The notes below the pieces were generated by a model. The model did no database searches. It was not told the origin of the DNA and saw only the letters and a program-made list of their open reading frames with translations. Source: Sanchytrium tribonematis (taxonomy: Eukaryota; Sanchytriomycota; Sanchytriomycetes; Sanchytriales; Sanchytriaceae). Taken from it: 10,201 nt of DNA. The stretch spans positions 1-10,201 of the forward strand of contig JADGIG010000303.1 in NCBI GenBank assembly GCA_018985235.1, in the 5' to 3' direction. Of this stretch, positions 1 through 6,151 are shown piece after piece. The position numbers were made by a program, and so were the translations under genes. Position 1 is the first letter of the stretch, and every line of letters starts with the position of its first letter.

Positions 1-1401
1 GTCAAAAAAATTACATGTTGTAATATTGCACCAATTCAAGGATCGAGTCAACCAGCTCAACCGGAACAAAAACAGCCGGAGCAAGCTGCTCAACCAGAAC
101 AACCTTCTCAGCCTGAGCAAAAACAATCTGAACAATCATCTCAGCCAGAACAGAAACAAGCTGAACAAGCTCAACAAGCTCAACCTGAACAGCCAACTCA
201 ACCTGAACAAAAGCAAACTGAACAAGCCCAATCTGAACTACCAGTGCAACCCGGACAGGTTCAATCTGAACAACCTTCACAACCTGAAGCACCTGTTGCG
301 GTTGTCAAGCAACCAGACCAAATCCCAACATCAAATCAACCGGACCAAGCTTCCCCTCAAGTCGACCAACCTGCACAAGAACAAAAAGTTACTGTCCCAA
401 ACGCTCCTGGTTCCATAATTCCTCAAACGCAACCAGAACAGCAACCAGAACAGCAACCAGAACAGCAACCAGAGCAACAACCAGAGCAACAACCAGAACA
501 GCAACCAGAACAGCAACCAGAGCAACAACCAGAACAACAACCAGAACAGCAGCCTGAAGTACAGCCTGAGTCTGAACCTTTGCCGGAACAAAAACCAGAG
601 TATTCTGCCCCACTCACTGGCTATGGTTACAAACCACAACCACAACCTGAATCCGAGCCTGCATCTGAACCAGAGTATCAACCAGAATATGAGCCTGAGA
701 CTGAACCCGAAACTTCGCCTTCTTATAATGCACCATTAACTGGCTACGGCTATAGACCCTCTGCTCCGGCGTATGAACCAGAGACCGAACCTGCAAGCGA
801 ATATCCAAATTATGGAGGATATCCTCAGTATCCAAGCTATGGAGGGTACCCATCCCCTGCTTACGCCCCTAGATATAATGGATATGGTATTCAGCCGATT
901 GGTCACCAGCCTTTTGTGCCTACTGCTGAGTATGGCTCTCCACAACCTGAATACTCTGCCCCTGTCCCTGAACACGCCTCTTACTACCCAACACCTGGAT
1001 ATCGACATATTCCAGTACCTTCGGTAGAACACGCTTATCAACCTTTGCCTGAAGTTGAGCATGCTTCACAACCAATTCCTGAAGGTCGCCCGGAGGTCTC
1101 TCCTGAGCACGAACCTTCTCCTGAGATTCCTACTTCTCCTGAACACTCCATTCCTGAGCCAGAAGCCCCCATTCCAAGTTCGCCTGAAACTTCGCCAGCC
1201 AAATGCAAGAGAATTATAAGACGTAAATGTAAAAAGAGACAATCATCTGGTTATAATTACAAGCCTTCTCCAGAATCTGAGCCAGAATCTGAGCCAGAAT
1301 CTGAACCTATCAGCGAACCTGAAAATGAACCTATAGCCGAACCAGAGAGTGAAAGCGGTCCTGCAAAAGAGATTACTGCAAAAGATTCTCACAAACATTA
1401 A
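1..1401 (+). CDS. Pro/Glu/Gln-rich low-complexity repeat protein (5' partial)
   Basis: The reading frame is open from base 1 to the TAA at 1399-1401, giving 466 residues with no stop upstream, so the true start lies outside the window; a GTG at 244 is not needed as a start. No known enzyme or binding domain is visible. The order is: a Gln/Glu/Pro-rich stretch with KQ(P/S/A/T)EQ-type repeats (residues 12-80), ten PEQQ tetrapeptides (145-184), two copies of an APLTGYGY motif (about 203-253), a Tyr/Gly/Pro-rich segment (about 270-300), a Pro/Glu/His-rich segment (about 318-395), a sharply basic patch with two Cys (401-413), then ESEP repeats and a charged end, KDSHKH. The composition suggests a disordered, acidic structural, surface or secreted protein, but the N-terminus that would show a signal peptide is missing, so function and location are unknown. 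No transmembrane segment is seen. It shares strand with SMC3 65 bp downstream. Confidence 0.75.
   Translation, partial: VKKITCCNIAPIQGSSQPAQPEQKQPEQAAQPEQPSQPEQKQSEQSSQPEQKQAEQAQQAQPEQPTQPEQKQTEQAQSELPVQPGQVQSEQPSQPEAPVAVVKQPDQIPTSNQPDQASPQVDQPAQEQKVTVPNAPGSIIPQTQPEQQPEQQPEQQPEQQPEQQPEQQPEQQPEQQPEQQPEQQPEVQPESEPLPEQKPEYSAPLTGYGYKPQPQPESEPASEPEYQPEYEPETEPETSPSYNAPLTGYGYRPSAPAYEPETEPASEYPNYGGYPQYPSYGGYPSPAYAPRYNGYGIQPIGHQPFVPTAEYGSPQPEYSAPVPEHASYYPTPGYRHIPVPSVEHAYQPLPEVEHASQPIPEGRPEVSPEHEPSPEIPTSPEHSIPEPEAPIPSSPETSPAKCKRIIRRKCKKRQSSGYNYKPSPESEPESEPESEPISEPENEPIAEPESESGPAKEITAKDSHKH
433..552 (+). repeat. 12-bp tandem repeat, ten copies, encoding PEQQ
   Basis: Ten uninterrupted 12-bp units each encode Pro-Glu-Gln-Gln. 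Four synonymous unit types occur: A = cca gaa cag caa, B = cca gag caa caa, C = cca gaa caa caa, D = cca gaa cag cag. Their order is A A A B B A A B C D. The run then decays to PEVQ. Repeated use of the same synonymous variants points to recent slippage or unequal exchange rather than independent codon drift. Because the unit is a multiple of three, several other frames stay open here by chance. Confidence 0.95.
601..759 (+). repeat. Duplicated APLTGYGY motif within the repeat protein
   Basis: Positions 601-636 encode YSAPLTGYGYKP and positions 724-759 encode YNAPLTGYGYRP. The two copies are about 120 bp apart and have diverged at synonymous sites (for example ctc versus tta for Leu), so the amino-acid sequence looks conserved by selection rather than by recent copying. 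A looser relative, NGYGIQP, follows at about 877-897. The spacer is acidic and Tyr/Pro/Glu-rich. Confidence 0.8.
1270..1305 (+). repeat. Three 12-bp units encoding PESE
   Basis: Three exact copies of cca gaa tct gag encode Pro-Glu-Ser-Glu, the last with gaa in place of gag, followed by degenerate relatives encoding PISE, PENE and PIAE. This is a second slippage-prone array in the same gene, with the same unit length as the PEQQ array but a different codon set. Confidence 0.85.
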
Positions 1402-1466
1402 AATCTAACTATTTTGAATAAACTAAATTTAAAATGATATTATTTAATAATTTTTGATACACCTGT
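1402..1466 (+). promoter_or_regulatory. 65-bp intergenic: poly(A) signal and SMC3 promoter region
   Basis: This is the largest gap between genes in the window and is strongly AT-rich. A canonical AATAAA lies at 1417-1422, 16 nt after the stop of the repeat protein, and is a plausible cleavage signal. The remaining 44 bp must hold the SMC3 promoter; there is no clear TATA box, only AT runs. A 7-codon open frame (ATG at 1434, TGA ending at 1457) would be an upstream ORF if transcription begins before 1434, but transcription could equally start inside or after it. Confidence 0.5.
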
Positions 1467-4400
1467 ATGTACATTGTGTCCACTCAGTTAAAACACTTTA
1501 AAAGTTACCAGGATTGCGAAATAGAAATTCAAAAAGGGTTAAATGTAATATGTGGAAGAAACGGATCTGGAAAATCCAATTTTTTCTGGGCTTTGAGGTT
1601 TGTTCTAGGAGAGTCTTATATGCACTTATCTAAGCAAGAAAGGCAATCTTTAATCAAAGATGGGGAAACGTTTGCATTTGTCCAGGTCAAGTTTGATAAC
1701 GCTGATCGCCGTTTTCCCACTGATTCTGATGAAATGGTTTTGAGAAGAACTATTTCTTTAAAAAGAGACGAATTTACAGTTGATGGTAAAAACTTGACTA
1801 AAACCGAGATTAGTAATTTGTTGGAAGCCGCTGGATTTTCATCTTCTAACTCGTATTACATTGTGCCACAAGGTAAAGTTACATCTTTATGCCATGCAAA
1901 GGATAATGAAAGATTACGAATTCTAAAAGAAGTAGCGGGAACACAAACCTATGAAGATAAGAAGTCTGAATCCGAAAAAATATTTGAAGAAACTAATTTA
2001 AAAAAATTAAAAATTGATGAAATGCTTGAAACTTTGGATGGTAGAATTCAAGAACTCGAGGAAGAGAAAGCTGAATTAATGAAAGTCGTCAAACAAGAGG
2101 AAGAAAAAAAAGCTCTTTTATATAACCTATACGAATTTGAATTAGAGGAAATAGAAGTGTTACTAAATGAATGGAATGATAAAAAATTGTTGACTCATAA
2201 TACTGCTGAGTCCGATTTTAAAGGGACTAAAGAAATTGAAGATGCTCTTGAAAAATTGCATACACTTTTAAGGAAGAAAAAGCTAGAAATAAGTCTTCTA
2301 ACCAACGAAATCGAAGAAATTACCGAAACTTTGGACAATCTTAATACTGAAAAGACTAAATTGTCTTGCTGGCTAACAGATGTGAGCGATGAACCATTGG
2401 ATATGATTGTATCAAAATACCAGTCCCTAAACAAGGAAATTGATATAATCAAAAACAAAATTTCGGTTGAAAATTTGAATTATATCAAGTCAAAGGAGAC
2501 CGTTGATCAACTAATAACCGAGATTAATAACGTACAAGCTAAACGAAACGCTTTACTTTGTCGAACCGGCATATCTCGCTTCGAAAACGAATCTGAACGT
2601 TTAGCATTTATAGAATCAGAAAAGACGCGCTTATCTGACTCAATTAAATCCACTCAAGATCACGTTGAATTTTTAAACACTATTCTGAAAGAGAAATCCA
2701 AGGAAATCGACACTTTATCCGAGAAAATGATCATTCCAGTGGAAACATTAGACGAAGAATATCAAAAATGCTTAGAAGAAAAAAGAATGAAATGGAGAAA
2801 GCAGAAAGAGTTTAGATTAAAATTGGATTCCTGGAATGATCAAAAACGAGATCTTAAAAACGATCTTCGAAAAACCTGTGACTATAATTTAATTATGTGT
2901 ATTGAAAACTGTGAAAGCATTGTTAAAGAATTGAAATTAGAGGGTTATTATGGTCCACTTTTTCAACTTATCGATGCGCCTGAAGAGCTCAATACGGTAA
3001 TAGATGTTGTTGCAAACAATACATTGCTTCATATTGTTGTTGATACCGAAAAAACCGCAGAAATCATTATGTCTGAATTCAAAAGAAGAAACTTGGGTAG
3101 ATGTACTTTTATGCCACTAAATCGAGTAAGGAGCAAAATCTATAGCTATCCTGACTCCGATGAAGAAGCTGTAAGTTTGAAGTCACTCTTGACGTACGAC
3201 AATAAATTTGAGCCAGTGATAAATCAAGTATTTGGCAAACAGCTTGTTTGTAAGGAAATCGATAGTGCGAAAAAACTCAGTAGAATGACAGATTGTGACT
3301 GCCTGACATTAGATGGAACCAAAATTGAAAGAAGGGGACCCATCACTGGAGGATTTTATGGCACCAAATCTAAATTTCATTTTTTAAAAGAGAGCAAAAA
3401 AATTGATTCTAACCGCAATGAATTAGAAATTCTTTTAAGTAATCTGGATGAGGATTTGCGTCAATTAGAACAGCAGAGCCAAATTTATTATGTTGATATA
3501 AAAAACCAAAAATTACAAAACCAGAAATTAGAGACTAGTAGGGATTTGTCAGCGAACAAAATTAACATTCTAAGAAAGCAAGAAAAGAACATACAAGAAA
3601 AGATTGCTGAGCAAATTTTAAGGCTTCAAAAAGAAAAATCCGCTTTGGATAGCATTGTAGAACTCTCGAAGCCTGCTGACCATTCACAAGACAAAAAAGA
3701 ACTTGAACAAGCAAATGCTTTTTTATTAAAAAAAGAGACAGAATTTAAATCAAAAAAAGCGATCTTTGAAAATTTGGAACGAAAAATGGCACACTTTTTG
3801 AGTGAGCAGAATCGAATCTCTGTTCTCCTTGAAGAGCAATCAAATAAGATTAATGCTGCAAATGGAAGATCCAAACTAGACATTAAAAATACTTTGTCAC
3901 AAGTAGCTGATCAAATAGAACTTTACAATGAAAAACAATCTAAATTAAGGAGCGAATTGAAAAAAATGAATGTGGAAATCGAAGACAATCTCAAAAAAAT
4001 TGATACTTACGAAAGACATCTACAGTCTGTCTCAGCTGAGTCAACAAATACCAAACAAGAATTGGATGCGATTTATGAAAAGATTTCTTTCTTTTTAGAG
4101 AAGAAGAATCGAATAACTAATAGCATTAAAGAGCTTGGAGTTCTTCCAAGCAAATCTATGATAAAAAAATTCAAGTATGACGATAAAACCAAAATTGCTA
4201 AGAAATTGAACCAAATTGAAAAAACAAGTTTGAAAAATATTCATGTGAATAGAAGAGCAACAGAGCAATATGAGGAGTTTCAAGAGCAAAGAGTTAGTCT
4301 TGTAGATAGAAGAGAAGATCTGGAAAACAGCTCTTCCTCAATTACTGACCTAATTTTAGAAATGGATAAGAAAAAAGAATCTGCAATCAATTTAACATTT

Positions 4401-4878
4401 AAACAAGTTACAGATGCGTTTTCAGATATATTTGCTAAGTTAGTCCCAAATGGAAAAGGTAAACTAGAGATGACAGGCGATTCAAATATTAAGGGGGTTG
4501 CAATTTACGCTGCTTTTCCAAATAATCGATCCGGATTTCAAAATATGAAAAGTTTATCCGGAGGTCAAAAGACTGTCGTAGCTTTGTCATTTATTTTTGC
4601 TATTCAAAGTGTGGATAAGCAACCATTTTATGTATTCGATGAAATTGACGCTAGTTTAGATGCAGAGTACAGAAAATCTATCAGTGGTATTTTACACTAA
4701 CTTAGAAATGATACAAGAATTAAGCAATGAGGCACAATTCATTGCTACAACTTTTCGGCCAGAATTAATTCAAAAAGCTGATCATGTTTATGCTGTCTCT
4801 TATGCAAACAGAATTTCTGACATTCAACCAACAGAAAAATCACGAGCCTTGGAATTTGTTGAGCAAGTTGAACGATGA
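1467..4878 (+). CDS. SMC3: SMC3, cohesin ATPase subunit (two exons)
   Basis: SMC3 is the ATPase that pairs with SMC1 and kleisin to form the cohesin ring for sister-chromatid cohesion. The spliced product (1467-4686 joined to 4706-4878) is 1130 residues; animal SMC3 is about 1217, so the arms are somewhat short. Visible in order: start MYI, typical of SMC3; Walker A GRNGSGKS (30-37); SSNSYYIVPQGK segment; long coiled coil; hinge (about 490-635) with GYYGPLF, TLLHIVVD and ITGGFYG blocks; second coiled coil; signature LSGGQ (1030-1034); Walker B FYVFDE (1054-1059) followed by ASLDA; and the C-terminal QFIATTFRPEL block encoded by exon 2. Without splicing the frame stops at 4700 and loses that block. 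K99-R100 stand where animals have the acetylated Lys pair. The stop is TGA, 9 bp before the convergent bL35m stop. Confidence 0.96.
4687..4705 (+). other. 19-nt spliceosomal intron in SMC3
   Basis: The intron is gtattttacactaacttag. Removing exactly these 19 nt joins codons for ...RKSIS to EMIQELSNEAQFIATTFRPEL, which matches the conserved SMC3 C-terminus without a gap. It is phase 1, has GT...AG ends, and contains the yeast-like branch motif ACTAAC, with the branch A at intron position 14, five nt from the 3' end. If retained, the frame reads four extra codons and stops at the TAA of the branch motif. Confidence 0.93.
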
Positions 4879-4889
4879 TTAAATTTATT
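4878..4889. terminator. Back-to-back poly(A) hexamers between SMC3 and bL35m
   Basis: ATTAAA at 4878-4883 (+) begins on the last base of the SMC3 stop, and AATAAA on the minus strand (4889-4884) overlaps the bL35m TAA stop. The two six-base signals touch with no base between them. Whether they act is inferred from the motif only. Cleavage 10-30 nt downstream of either would fall inside the opposite gene, so each 3' UTR would be antisense to the partner's coding sequence. Confidence 0.45.
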
Positions 4890-5142
4890 ACCTTCTTAAA
4901 TACGGTGCCAATTTTCTTATAACATTGAGCTGCCATTTGTTTTCTACAATTTTGACCTGCTTAATTCTATTTACTCGATTTGATCTTTTCGACCACAATT
5001 GTTTATTCCTACCTTGAATGTACCTTTTAAATCCTAAAGCTATGGCGCCTCTCATATTTCCGACTGGAATAAACCTTTTCGCAATGGATTTATTGGTTCT
5101 AATCTTGTAGTATGACGCACAACGATAGAATAAATTCAGCAT
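4888..5142 (-). CDS. Mitochondrial ribosomal protein bL35m
   Basis: This 84-residue, very basic protein resembles bL35 of the large ribosomal subunit. After about ten residues that could be a minimal mitochondrial targeting segment (MLNLFYRCAS), the sequence KIRTNKSIAKRF matches the bL35 N-terminal pattern in which K-x-K-T-x-x-x-x-x-K-R-F is typical. The middle RNKQLWSKRSNRVNRIKQ fits the L-x-K-K-x-x-x-R-K-R-x-L block, and the end NVIRKLAPYLRR fits the short terminal helix and the closing L-P-Y. It therefore implies mitochondria with their own translation. The gene is convergent with SMC3 (9 bp between stops) and divergent from the 118-residue gene, whose ATG it overlaps. The assignment rests on short motifs in a small protein, so a profile search would be needed to settle it. 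Confidence 0.75.
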   Translation of the reverse strand: MLNLFYRCASYYKIRTNKSIAKRFIPVGNMRGAIALGFKRYIQGRNKQLWSKRSNRVNRIKQVKIVENKWQLNVIRKLAPYLRR

Positions 5143-5143
5143 G
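5140..5143. promoter_or_regulatory. CATG shared by two divergent start codons
   Basis: Bases 5140-5142 read CAT, the reversed ATG of bL35m, and bases 5141-5143 read ATG, the start of the 118-residue gene. The two start codons overlap by two bases. There is no intergenic space, so promoter and any 5' UTR of each gene must sit inside the coding sequence of the other, unless one true start is further downstream. Confidence 0.7.
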
Positions 5144-5497
5144 AAACGGGAGACAAGATTCCTTCAAAATTGGCAATTTTTGCCAAGTATACAAACAGAC
5201 AGGTTTCCGCCTATTTGGATCTGTTGCGTCGGCGAATGTGGTAGGGGTTTATTCAAGTCTGCGTGTCTTAAAATTTCAGACGGGATGTATTCATTTACAG
5301 ATGTTACTGATCAAAAGTACGAGCTAGAACCAATTTCAAAACTTCATGTGCCGAAAAATCCATGTGAATGGTCATATATTCCCAAAAATTATGATCTTAT
5401 AATCACAGATTATTTGACAGATGAATTGAAATTTGATACTCTAGCGACTCAATTAGTTCAAAAATATTACCAGCAAAAATTTGCTAAAGAAATTTAA
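5141..5497 (+). CDS. Unrecognised 118-residue protein
   Basis: I do not recognise this protein. It is open from an ATG at 5141 to a TAA at 5495-5497, ends 14 bp before ARV1 on the same strand, and fills a stretch that would otherwise be empty in a very dense region; these facts support a real gene. The N-terminus is basic and aromatic, followed by a Cys-containing piece (WICCVGECGRG, about 27-37), then alternating hydrophobic and polar residues (about 40-70) that could form a small beta barrel, then a mixed acidic C-terminal part with LIITDYLTDEL. There is no transmembrane segment and no complete zinc site. The next in-frame Met is residue 49 (MYSF); starting there would remove the overlap with bL35m but lose the Cys region. 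An additional tiny intron cannot be excluded. Divergence from bL35m gives no firm functional hint. Confidence 0.6.
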   Translation: MKRETRFLQNWQFLPSIQTDRFPPIWICCVGECGRGLFKSACLKISDGMYSFTDVTDQKYELEPISKLHVPKNPCEWSYIPKNYDLIITDYLTDELKFDTLATQLVQKYYQQKFAKEI

Positions 5498-5511
5498 TCT
5501 TTTTTAAAACA

Positions 5512-6141
5512 ATGGGCAATTGTGTCAATTGTGAGTGCGAATCTAAATTAGTTTTGCAGTACGGCAAATATACAGTTTTAGCTCACTGCAAATCCTGCGG
5601 CGCAGTGGCTGATCCTTACTTAGAATATGATACGGTTTTACTTGGATTAGATTTAATTTTACAAAAACCTGCTGCCTACAGACACATGATGTGGACAAAA
5701 TTATCTCAAAGCTTCATATATAGATTTTTTGTGTTGATAATGATGTTTGAGGTTTATATAAATGCGCTTTTAGAGGAGCATAACAAAACAACATTGAAAG
5801 AAGTTTGGATCTTTACCTTGTTTGAAAAAATGATTTTTTATTCTCTATTGGGAATTTACTTTAAAGCAAGGTGCAGTAAAAGTGTGACCATACCTCTTTG
5901 CATTGCTTCTTTTCCCATTTTGTTTATTTTAGCATCAATATTGTGGCAATTTAAAGTATCTACTGATTATTTATTTGTGTATGCTCTAAAAATGCTGCGA
6001 AGATTAAGCCAAATTCAAGCAGTTCGTTTGCATGTGAAATGCGCGTACGCAGAAGCAATGGTTATTATTGGACTTGCGTTATTTCTCAAATATTATGTTT
6101 GCAAAATATTCTTTCCCATGAACCCTATGCTAATTTTATAA
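5512..6141 (+). CDS. ARV1: ARV1, ER membrane lipid-homeostasis protein
   Basis: ARV1 is an ER membrane protein involved in sterol and sphingolipid distribution and, in yeast, in GPI-anchor precursor handling. This 209-residue product carries the family's N-terminal zinc motif with exact spacing C-x2-C-x18-C-x2-C (C4, C7, C26, C29), followed by the ARV1 homology block ADPYLEYD (33-40) and LDLILQKPAAYRHM (46-59). About four hydrophobic segments follow, near 68-87, 98-117, 125-147 and 178-198, consistent with the family topology. The start at 5512 places Cys4 as in other ARV1 proteins. It follows the 118-residue gene by only 14 bp, a T-rich spacer. Its stop lies 5 bp from that of the convergent MetRS gene. 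No intron is needed to explain the protein. Confidence 0.92.
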   Translation: MGNCVNCECESKLVLQYGKYTVLAHCKSCGAVADPYLEYDTVLLGLDLILQKPAAYRHMMWTKLSQSFIYRFFVLIMMFEVYINALLEEHNKTTLKEVWIFTLFEKMIFYSLLGIYFKARCSKSVTIPLCIASFPILFILASILWQFKVSTDYLFVYALKMLRRLSQIQAVRLHVKCAYAEAMVIIGLALFLKYYVCKIFFPMNPMLIL

Positions 6142-6145
6142 ATCA

Positions 6146-6151
6146 TTTATT
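6146..6151 (-). terminator. AATAAA overlapping the MetRS stop codon
   Basis: On the minus strand the last Lys codon and stop read aaa taa a, which contains AATAAA at 6151-6146, so the stop TAA sits within the hexamer. Cleavage downstream would occur inside the ARV1 coding sequence on the other strand. Function is inferred from motif and position; the region is AT-rich, so a single such match can be chance. Confidence 0.4.

Noticed and set aside
244-246. GTG start of the repeat protein at 244
   Set aside because: The frame is open from base 1 with the same Pro/Glu/Gln composition, so the gene begins outside the window.
433-552. CRISPR-like array
   Set aside because: Units are 12 bp, contiguous without spacers, and encode PEQQ in frame.
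423-617. Antisense Cys-rich (SGCC)n and Leu/Phe/Trp-rich frames
   Set aside because: They are by-products of a 12-bp repeat read in other frames; a 12-bp unit without stops keeps several frames open by chance.
4660-4878. Separate small gene downstream of SMC3
   Set aside because: Its conserved part (QFIATTFRPEL) is the SMC3 C-terminus, and joining across the 19-nt intron gives a continuous SMC3; the first 15 codons are out-of-frame SMC3 and intron sequence.
5241-5279. Two 17-nt intron candidates in the 118-residue gene (5241-5257 and 5263-5279)
   Set aside because: Both have GT...AG ends but lack the ACTRAY motif and the 19-nt length; there is no homologous protein to show that removal improves the reading frame.
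5141-6141. Operon of the 118-residue gene and ARV1
   Set aside because: A 14-bp gap would allow co-transcription, but nothing in the sequence, such as a splice-leader acceptor, supports polycistronic processing.
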